A stretch of 12,662 nucleotides of DNA from Bacteroidota bacterium. Lineage in GTDB: Bacteria > Bacteroidota > Ignavibacteria > UBA10030. Both the position numbers and the translations under genes were made by a program. Where the stretch lies: positions 1 to 12,662 of the forward strand of contig DOWV01000158.1 in the NCBI GenBank assembly GCA_003519375.1, read 5' to 3'. Positions 5,201 to 10,811 of this stretch are shown here, piece after piece. Below the pieces are notes generated by a model. The model saw only the letters and a list, made by a program, of their open reading frames with translations. It ran no database searches and was not told where the DNA came from. The stretch's first letter is position 1. The number at the start of each line of letters is the position of its first letter.

Positions 5201-6247
5201 ATGGAGACTCTCTGGTTTGTTCTCGTTTCCTTCTTGCTGGCAATGTATGTCGTGCTTGACGGATTTGACCTCGGTGCCGGCATCATCCATCTCCGGGCAG
5301 CCCGCACGGACGATGAGCGGCGCCTCATTCTGAATGCCATCGGCCCTGTGTGGGACGGAAACGAAGTGTGGATTCTCGCCGCCGCAGGGACGCTCTATTT
5401 CGCTTTTCCTCTTGTCTATGCTTCGAGCTTCAGCGGCTTCTACCTCCCGCTCATCATGGTCTTGTGGCTCCTCATTCTTCGGGGACTCGGCATCGAGTTC
5501 CGCCACCAGGTTCACAATCCCCTGTGGACCCGATTCTGGGATACCGTATTCTCTCTGGCGAGCATACTTCTGACGGTCTTCTTCGGCGTCGCGCTGGGAA
5601 ACATCGTCCGCGGCGTGCCGCTGAATCAGGAGGGCTATTTTTTCGCCCCTCTCTGGACCACGTTCACTGTCGTCCCCGAGTCAGGCGTCCTCGACTGGTT
5701 CACCGTTCTCTTCGGCCTGATCGCCGTCTTTACCCTCTCGGTCCATGGTGCCGCTTTCATTTCCATGAAAACAACGGGAGAGGTGAACGAACGTGCGCGA
5801 AGCGTGTCCAGAATCGCGTGGTGGGGCTCACTTCTCTGTTCCGTTGCAGGCGTTATCGCTTCCTGGTCGATCCGGCCCGAGCTATTTCGGAATTTTGCCT
5901 CTTACCCATGGGGATTGGTGTTCCCCCTTGCCGGACTTCTAGGCATCGTCGGGATCCGCTATTTCAGCGGAAAGCAGGACGAGCGACGGGTGTTTTTAGC
6001 CTCGACGATCTTTATCCTCGGCATGCTGGGCGGCACGGCATTCTCGCTCTACCCCACACTCCTTCACGCCTCGACCGATCCGGCGTACAGCTTGTCGATC
6101 GAGCGGACGGCGGCTCAGCACTATGGCCTGACCGTAGGGCTCGTCTGGTGGATCATCGGCATGACCCTCGCGACGGGGTACTTTGTCTACCTCTACCGGT
6201 CGTTCAAGGGGAAGGCCAGTGTTCCGACGGATGGCACGGGGTATTGA
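5201..6247 (+). CDS. cydB: Cytochrome bd oxidase subunit II
   Basis: 348 residues, eight or nine membrane segments, the haem-poor partner of CydA. Family landmarks are VVLDGFDLGAG (20-26), IGPVWDGNEVW (48-57) and RGLGIEFR (94-101). The length is usual for the family. AGGAG at 5192-5196 lies 4 bases from the ATG, a strong and unambiguous start. It is co-transcribed with cydA by spacing and function. No cydX-like small subunit and no CydDC transporter follow. After the stop a short 7-bp hairpin (6251-6270) without a T-run precedes the next promoter. Confidence 0.96.
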   Translation: METLWFVLVSFLLAMYVVLDGFDLGAGIIHLRAARTDDERRLILNAIGPVWDGNEVWILAAAGTLYFAFPLVYASSFSGFYLPLIMVLWLLILRGLGIEFRHQVHNPLWTRFWDTVFSLASILLTVFFGVALGNIVRGVPLNQEGYFFAPLWTTFTVVPESGVLDWFTVLFGLIAVFTLSVHGAAFISMKTTGEVNERARSVSRIAWWGSLLCSVAGVIASWSIRPELFRNFASYPWGLVFPLAGLLGIVGIRYFSGKQDERRVFLASTIFILGMLGGTAFSLYPTLLHASTDPAYSLSIERTAAQHYGLTVGLVWWIIGMTLATGYFVYLYRSFKGKASVPTDGTGY

Positions 6248-6284
6248 AAGCCATCGGCCCAGTGCCATGGAAGTCTGACTCGAT

Positions 6285-6313
6285 CTGACAATTCGTGCAT
6301 CTAACAATATACT
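6285..6313 (+). promoter_or_regulatory. Candidate sigma70-type promoter of the OsmC operon
   Basis: CTGACA (6285-6290) and TATACT (6308-6313) are separated by exactly 17 bases; each differs by one base from TTGACA and TATAAT. It lies in the cydB-osmC gap, 33 bases before the ATG. No obvious operator was seen. Confidence 0.55.
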
Positions 6314-6346
6314 ATCAACATTTCCAAAAGAACCGGGAGCAGCACT

Positions 6347-6802
6347 ATGACGAAAGAAGTAACAGTCAAGCAGGTCAGCGGTATTACGTTTGTAGCAAAA
6401 GGAAATTCAAATCACTGGGTTGTAATGGACGGATCAACGGATTTTGGGGGGAGTCTTGCGGGATCGGCACCGAAAGAGCTCCTGCTGATGTCGCTCGGTG
6501 GCTGCACGTCAAGCGATGTCGTTTCGATACTCAAGAAAAGGCGAGTCCCCGTGCAGAATTTCGAGCTCAATGTGAAAGGCGTCGAGCGGGAGGAGCATCC
6601 CAGGATTTTCACATCGATCCACATTGAGTATGTCTTCTACGGAGACGGTATTGAAAAAGCTGATGTTGAACGTGCTATTGAGCTGTCGACGACAAAATAC
6701 TGCTCGGTGAGCGCCATTCTCGAGGCAAGCGTTCCTATTACGCACTCCTACAGGATCGAGCCGGCGGTTGCTGTGAGTCCGTCAACCGTGCCTGTAAACT
6801 GA
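6347..6802 (+). CDS. OsmC/Ohr-family protein (thiol-dependent peroxidase fold)
   Basis: 151 residues, cytoplasmic. The two family cysteines are present: Cys53 in LLLMSLGGCTSSDVV and Cys119 in STTKYCSVSA, and Glu44 of APKELLL sits where the family's active-site acid lies. Members reduce organic or fatty-acid hydroperoxides using these two cysteines and a thiol donor. GSLAGSAPKELL and the HPRIFTSIHIEYVF strand suggest the YhfA/OsmC branch rather than Ohr, which is a judgement by eye. GGGAG at 6335-6339 is 7 bases from the ATG. It is first in a four-gene unit with a 32-base gap to the next gene. The C-terminal tail (139-151) is not conserved. Confidence 0.92.
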   Translation: MTKEVTVKQVSGITFVAKGNSNHWVVMDGSTDFGGSLAGSAPKELLLMSLGGCTSSDVVSILKKRRVPVQNFELNVKGVEREEHPRIFTSIHIEYVFYGDGIEKADVERAIELSTTKYCSVSAILEASVPITHSYRIEPAVAVSPSTVPVN

Positions 6803-6834
6803 CGACCAGGACGCGCCGGTCAAATAACTATTTT

Positions 6835-7080
6835 ATGCCCTACGACGAAATCTCATACGATCATCAACCTGGCGGTCGGGAGCAGGAAGAGCTCATCCGG
6901 AAATACTGCTCCGGGCTGGATGAACATCTCCGGCGGGCGCGGTCGAGAGTGGAAGCGGAAGTGGTATTCCGTGAGACGTGCGCTCAATTCGATCAATCCT
7001 GCGAAAGTTCCGTTGTGCGCACCTTCTTGAAACACCAAGCGCAGAAGGTGCTCGAAGAGACTTGGGGGAAGCAACCATGA
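6835..7080 (+). CDS. Small protein of unknown function in OsmC-DUF1858 operon
   Basis: 81 residues, charged, no signal peptide or membrane segment. I do not recognise the family. From residue 17 onward it looks all-helical (REQEELIRKYCSGLDEH, then ARSRVEAEVVFRETCAQF, then RTFLKHQAQKVLEETW). Three cysteines are at 25, 49 and 56, unpaired by any CxxC. The gene is supported by its position: 32 bases after osmC, same strand, and its stop overlaps the ATG of the DUF1858 gene (ATGA). No Shine-Dalgarno site is seen before its ATG. Given its neighbours a thiol or redox role is possible but unproven. Confidence 0.7.
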   Translation: MPYDEISYDHQPGGREQEELIRKYCSGLDEHLRRARSRVEAEVVFRETCAQFDQSCESSVVRTFLKHQAQKVLEETWGKQP

Positions 7081-7289
7081 TCACGGCCGACACGTCGATC
7101 GAGGATCTTGTAACTTCAGTGCCAAGCTCAGTATCCTATCTCATGAAGAAGGGAATCAAGTGTCTGGCTTGCGGCGAGCCGATCTGGGGAACACTCGGAC
7201 AGGCAGCGCGTGAGAAGGGATTCACGGAGGAGGATATTAGTGGTTTTGTTTCGGATCTCCGGCTGCTCGCAAGCGGAGACAAGCATTAG
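7077..7289 (+). CDS. DUF1858 domain protein (redox-disulfide type)
   Basis: 70 residues, the whole length being one DUF1858 domain. It opens with the usual TSIEDLVTSVPSSVSYLMKKGIKC, followed by C29-L-A-C32, the CxxC of the hybrid-cluster-protein-associated redox-disulfide group, and then GTLGQAAREKGF. Relatives often sit beside nitric-oxide or hybrid-cluster genes; none is here. It probably acts as a small thiol/disulfide or metal-binding partner in the cytoplasm. The start at 7077 overlaps the previous stop by ATGA and matches the domain start; the longer reading frame from 6978 overlaps the previous gene. Confidence 0.85.
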   Translation: MITADTSIEDLVTSVPSSVSYLMKKGIKCLACGEPIWGTLGQAAREKGFTEEDISGFVSDLRLLASGDKH

Positions 7290-7340
7290 CCTCGTCTTCA
7301 TGTCGATAGATCCGCCCTGTTCGATACTCCCATCAAAAAG

Positions 7341-7976
7341 GTGAAGCTGTTGAGTCCCAAAAAACCATCGCTTCACGATATCAGCGCAACAATTCCTCCT
7401 TCGCCGAGCGACGAACTCCTCCGCACCTGGGGATATGATCTGGTCGACGAGTATGTGCAGATCGTGCGCGAGGCCTTACTTCCTGCGGGGAGCGAAGTAC
7501 TCGAGCTCGCAACCGGCACGGGACGAATGACCGCCGTCCTCACGCGTCTCGGATTCAGGGTGAGGAGCGGAGACTTGACGAACGAGAAGGAGGAACAAGT
7601 CTGGCAGCGGGTCTTGCCGCAGTTCGCCCGGAACGTTGAATTAATGATGCTCGACATGCGGGCGCTGCCGTTCAAGTCGGGATCCGTCCGGACGATCACG
7701 TGCCTGAACACCCTGCATGAGCTCGCGACCCCCCATGAGTGTCTTGAGGAGCTCTTGCGTGTTCACGATCGCTCAGGGGTGCTCGTCCTCGGCGATTTCA
7801 ACGACACCGGATTTGAGGCGATGCAGAATCTTCATCAAACTCTCCACGGTAACGACCATCCCCGCGGATTGTTGAAGATTTCGGAAGCCGAACCAGTCCT
7901 CCGAAGCCACTACTCTGATGTGAAAATCGTTCTTACACCTTTGAATATCAGCCTTATCGCCTCAGGAAAAAAATGA
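7341..7976 (+). CDS. Class I SAM-dependent methyltransferase
   Basis: 211 residues from GTG at 7341. Motif I VLELATGTGRM (53-63) binds S-adenosylmethionine, Asp78 ends the second strand, LDMRALPF (104-111) is motif II/III-like and TITCLNTLHE (118-127) is motif IV of the methyltransferase 11 type. The N-terminal 25 residues before the fold are variable. The substrate cannot be told: small-molecule, quinone or metalloid methyltransferases share this architecture. The start is ambiguous: AAAGGTGA fits the anti-Shine-Dalgarno sequence and sits 5 bases before TTG at 7350, so that TTG, three codons in, may be the true start. It lies 51 bases after the DUF1858 gene and is last in the operon. Its stop codon is part of a hairpin arm. 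Confidence 0.85.
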   Translation: MKLLSPKKPSLHDISATIPPSPSDELLRTWGYDLVDEYVQIVREALLPAGSEVLELATGTGRMTAVLTRLGFRVRSGDLTNEKEEQVWQRVLPQFARNVELMMLDMRALPFKSGSVRTITCLNTLHELATPHECLEELLRVHDRSGVLVLGDFNDTGFEAMQNLHQTLHGNDHPRGLLKISEAEPVLRSHYSDVKIVLTPLNISLIASGKK

Positions 7977-8004
7977 GCGGTCACGACACCAACAGTGCGC
8001 AACC

Positions 8005-8030
8005 GCTCAACGAACTCGTTCAGCTTTTTT
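8005..8030 (+). terminator. Intrinsic terminator of the OsmC-methyltransferase operon
   Basis: GCT-C-AACG, loop AACT, CGTT-C-AGC forms a stem with one C/C mismatch, followed at once by TTTTTT (8025-8030). It starts 29 bases after the methyltransferase stop. Its left arm also pairs upstream: TGAGCGGT (7974-7981) is fully complementary to ACCGCTCA (8002-8009), giving a competing hairpin. Confidence 0.7.
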
Positions 8031-8038
8031 AGATCCGA

Positions 8039-8562
8039 TCAGAACGCTGCCACAAAACCTGCCGTAAACCGGCCAGCCTTCGCTTCGAGATCGTACGAGT
8101 ACTCCCCGAGAAGCCTGAAATTCCTCCCCACGAGATAACCGACGTTGGCACCCGCAGTGCGAAAGTTCAGATTCGCATCATCGGCGTCAACTCCTGATTT
8201 CCCGGATAGCTAAACGCCCCCACACGGAACGCCTCTCCGAGATCCTGTGTAATGCGGAGCATTCCGTTCTTGTACTTGTCGCCGTCGGAATTCCTCGCAG
8301 CATCGGCTGCTCCGATTCCTTCTCCGTTCAGTATTTCGAAAACGATGTCCGTGCCTGTCGGCAGCCCGTAGGAGAACATCAATCCCCTGTCGTACGTCAG
8401 ATTCACCGACGATGTACCCGGCTTCACCCGGTAGATCTGATAGTCGTCAAAGGTCAGCCGGAGCTCGCGCTTGAAGAGCGGATCGGATACCTGGAACTGT
8501 CCGACCGCGAGATCGAGCTCATGCCCAAACAAGTTGTTGAACATGACAAAAGCGGGATACCC
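8039..8562 (-). pseudogene. Remnant of outer-membrane beta-barrel (porin-like) gene
   Basis: Two pieces in different frames. The first (about 8562 to 8200) reads AFVMFNNLFGHELDLAVG, then QVSDPLFKRELRLTFDDYQIY, LTYDRGLMFSYGLPTGTD and KNGMLRITQDLGEAFRVGAFSY, with alternating beta-strand patterns. This frame stops at 8167. The second frame (about 8200 to 8039) reads DADDANLNFRTAGANVGYLVG, NFRLLGEYSYDL and RFTAGFVAAF-stop, ending in Phe as outer-membrane barrels do. The start, signal peptide and probably some 200 central residues are missing, and the reading frame breaks near 8200. The 5' side runs directly into the truncated cytochrome gene. In related organisms a cytochrome and a porin could be adjacent genes; that context is inferred. 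Assembly collapse is possible. Confidence 0.7.
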
Positions 8563-9563
8563 ATATCCTGGTAAGCCAGGGTATTGGCAGCAATGGTATA
8601 CTCCTCGCCGGGAAATCCTTTCTTATCGACTTTCAGGCGAAACACGCTTCCTTTGGCATCAGTGGCTTCCACATGCAGCCAGAGAAGGCGTTCCTCGGCT
8701 GAGCCGGTGGGGAATTTGTGTCCGGTCTTCTGATTGAAGAGCGCAACCGTCAGTTTGACGCGTTCTCCGGGCTCTGCTTTACGGATGTCGGGGTGAATTC
8801 GAAGCTCGATGGTGCCGCGGACCTTTCCGGGATCGTGAGCGCCGTGGAAGAGATGTTGCGCGGCGTTCGGGAGCTCGGGACCCATCGTCGCGTTCCTTCC
8901 GACGGCGAACGTCATGTGGCAATCCTGACACACCACACCCTGTTTTGCGTAGGGTCCTTCTTTCGATTCAAGATGCGTCGACTTGACCCAAACATCAAAG
9001 CCGTCTTTCTCGTTATGACAGGTGCCGCAGAATTCTGCCGTCTTGTAGAAATCCGATTTCTTCGTTTCGTGCGCCGGAGACACCACGCCGTCGCGGGGAC
9101 CGTATTTCACCCGTCCGGGCTCCGAGACAAAATTGAAATTGAACGGCGTATCTCCTTTGAATCCCGTCATCGTGTGACAGACATCGCAAGAGACTGACTC
9201 ATTCGCCCGGCTGTTCTCCTCGGGCTTCGGAGGAGGGACATCACCGACGAGGAACGAGATCGGAGCTTGGCATCCATTGCACCCCGTCTTCACCCCCGCC
9301 ATCTTCGGATCTTTCTCGGCGTCAGGAATTGCAAGTTTGGAATATTCAATCTCGTCCCAATGATGGGCATAGGCCTGCGACATCATCGCCTGTTTCCACT
9401 GCTGGTAGAAATCGATGTGGCAGGACGCTCCGCACGCCTCGGGCTTTTCGTAGTCGGTGTACTTGCGCGAGCCAAGGGCTTCTTCGCCAGCCTTCTTTTC
9501 CTGCGCCGGGACGAGGGCGACCGACAGCAGGACAAGCAAGAGGATTCCACTGAGTTTGTTCAT
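8454..9563 (-). CDS. Multihaem cytochrome c (c554-like), C-terminally truncated
   Basis: 369 residues, of which about 1-335 are genuine. Residues 1-20 form a signal peptide ending VPA. Haem sites: C44-x3-C48-H49, C95-N-G-C98-Q99, C126-D-V-C129-H130, C179-G-T-C182-H183 and C212-Q-D-C215-H216. The second lacks its histidine, so at most four of the five sites have both cysteines and a proximal ligand. A domain of beta-sandwich character follows (250-330). After AYQDMG (330-335) the sequence becomes Ser-rich nonsense, the shadow frame of an outer-membrane protein, and stops at 8454. Periplasmic electron transfer is the likely ancestral role. GGAGGT at 9571-9576 lies 7 bases before the ATG. Codons upstream of 9563 in the same frame have no family match. 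The gene is damaged and may be non-functional. Confidence 0.8.
   Translation of the reverse strand: MNKLSGILLLVLLSVALVPAQEKKAGEEALGSRKYTDYEKPEACGASCHIDFYQQWKQAMMSQAYAHHWDEIEYSKLAIPDAEKDPKMAGVKTGCNGCQAPISFLVGDVPPPKPEENSRANESVSCDVCHTMTGFKGDTPFNFNFVSEPGRVKYGPRDGVVSPAHETKKSDFYKTAEFCGTCHNEKDGFDVWVKSTHLESKEGPYAKQGVVCQDCHMTFAVGRNATMGPELPNAAQHLFHGAHDPGKVRGTIELRIHPDIRKAEPGERVKLTVALFNQKTGHKFPTGSAEERLLWLHVEATDAKGSVFRLKVDKKGFPGEEYTIAANTLAYQDMGIPLLSCSTTCLGMSSISRSDSSRYPIRSSSASSG
8563..8584. repeat. Hairpin at the cytochrome/outer-membrane-gene junction
   Basis: ATATCCTGG (8563-8571), loop TAAG, CCAGGGTAT (8576-8584) gives nine pairs, one of them a G.U-type wobble. It lies exactly where the cytochrome frame ends and the barrel-protein frame begins. 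Such a structure could have favoured a replication deletion, or reflects chance. Confidence 0.5.
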
Positions 9564-9746
9564 GACGAGAACCTCCAAGTGTGTGAGGAGGGAACGATTT
9601 CGCGCCCGAAATTCCTGCAACTCTTCAGCGGGTTGAGATCGTTTCCGAAAAAGACCCGGTCGGACACCGATCTCCATTTCCGGGCATATCTACTGAATTA
9701 CACCTATATTGCCCGCCGCAAGAACATTCTCGGTGACCTTATTCAA

Positions 9747-9760
9747 GGTTCCCGGAAACC
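9747..9760. promoter_or_regulatory. Imperfect palindrome in the cytochrome-usp divergent gap
   Basis: GGTTCCCGGAAACC pairs with itself at 12 of 14 positions, and its core TTCC-C-GGAA is a perfect dyad. It sits 41 bases before the usp ATG. An 8-base inverted copy, TTTCCGGG, lies upstream at 9677-9684. It could be an operator. The rest of the 237-base gap (9564-9800) shows only the cytochrome ribosome binding site and no convincing promoter. Confidence 0.35.
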
Positions 9761-9800
9761 GTGCCGGTTCGCTGTTCAATCTTACTACCGAAGAAACAGC

Positions 9801-10712
9801 ATGTACAAACTTGAACGCATTCTGTGTCCGACGGACTTCTCCCCTGCCTCCGTAGAGGCCATTCGCTTTGCGTCCTTCCTCGCTGCAGACGGCGGCTGCC
9901 AACTAACGCTCATCTACGTCGACGAGCAGGAGACTACACCTCTCGGGTATTTCGAGAAAGATGAGCATTCGGTCGACCAGCACCGGGAACTGGTCTCAGG
10001 ATTCGCTCACAGCAAGTTCTCGGAGATCATAACACAGGAAGGTCTCCCCGCTGATCGTACGACGATGCTCGTGCGTTTCGGAACCGCCTATCACGATATC
10101 ATCGAAGTGGCGGAAGACAACCGGTACTCGCTGGTCGTGATCGCCACCGAAGGATTGGGCCGGTCTTCTCCGCACCTGATAGGCAGAACGACGGAACGTG
10201 TGGTGAGACTGTGCCGGACACCCGTGGTGACCGTAAAGCCCCGGCAAGTGAAGGGGCCGTGGAAGATTGAAACAATTCTGTGCCCAACCGATTTTTCGGA
10301 ATACAGCAACTTTGCGATCCCCTATGCTGTTTCGCTCGCCAAGAGCTATAAGGCGAAGATCATTCTCCTCCACGTGACCGATCTTTTTGTTCAGCAGCCC
10401 GAATCGCTTCTTCAGAAATTCCCCGATCCGAAAATCTATCACGATGATGCCGACAAAATTCAGATCGAGAAGATCATCGGAAGAGACGTCGAGCCCGAGA
10501 ATACGATCGTCCGGCTGGCCGAAGAGTATCAGACCGATCTGATCGTCATGGGCACACACGGCGGGCGGGGAATGCGGCGGGTGCAGATTGGAAATACGGT
10601 CGAGGAGGTCGTGCGCCGAACGATGTCCCCGGTGCTGACCATCACGCACCCGATTCATAAGGCGGTCTTTCCGAGACGATTCAAAGAAGATTATTCGGAA
10701 ACCGAAACCTAA
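9801..10712 (+). CDS. Tandem-domain universal stress protein (UspA family)
   Basis: 303 residues with two Usp domains. Domain 1 (about 1-147) opens LERILCPTDFSPASVEAI and closes RTPVVTVKP; domain 2 (about 154-283) opens IETILCPTDFSEYSNFAI and closes MSPVLTITHP. The nucleotide-binding pattern G-x2-G-x9-G-S/T is partial: domain 2 reads GTHG, nine residues, then GN-T with Asn in place of Ser/Thr; domain 1 reads ATEG, nine residues, then GR-T. ATP binding is therefore doubtful, above all in domain 1. Members act in the cytoplasm in starvation, oxygen or redox stress. The ATG at 9801 is chosen because the fold begins at once; the frame is open upstream for over 170 codons but that part is antisense to the cytochrome gene. 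It is divergent from the cytochrome and 99 bases before the transketolase gene. Confidence 0.92.
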   Translation: MYKLERILCPTDFSPASVEAIRFASFLAADGGCQLTLIYVDEQETTPLGYFEKDEHSVDQHRELVSGFAHSKFSEIITQEGLPADRTTMLVRFGTAYHDIIEVAEDNRYSLVVIATEGLGRSSPHLIGRTTERVVRLCRTPVVTVKPRQVKGPWKIETILCPTDFSEYSNFAIPYAVSLAKSYKAKIILLHVTDLFVQQPESLLQKFPDPKIYHDDADKIQIEKIIGRDVEPENTIVRLAEEYQTDLIVMGTHGGRGMRRVQIGNTVEEVVRRTMSPVLTITHPIHKAVFPRRFKEDYSETET

Positions 10713-10798
10713 ATTGAATTCTGCCGGACGGATCGCTATCTTCCATCCACGTTTCCGCTCTCGCAAATTCTGCTGTCACCCAACTCGTTTCACAGAAC

Positions 10799-10803
10799 AG
10801 GAG
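10799..10803 (+). promoter_or_regulatory. Ribosome binding site that points to a CTG start
   Basis: AGGAG lies 8 bases before the CTG at 10812. No in-frame ATG, GTG or TTG occurs between this site and the conserved N-terminus of transketolase, and the next in-frame ATG (10866) is inside the conserved helix. Confidence 0.65.
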
Positions 10804-10811
10804 ATACGACG

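Noticed and set aside
6251..6270. Hairpin after cydB as terminator
   Set aside because: Seven pairs with a bulge and no following T-run; at most a weak structure.
5350..6288. 312-residue plus-strand open frame overlapping cydB
   Set aside because: Arg/Pro/His-rich out-of-frame shadow of cydB with no membrane segments.
9267..9800. In-frame 178-codon extension upstream of the universal stress protein
   Set aside because: It overlaps the cytochrome gene in antisense and has no domain; the Usp fold begins at the ATG at 9801.
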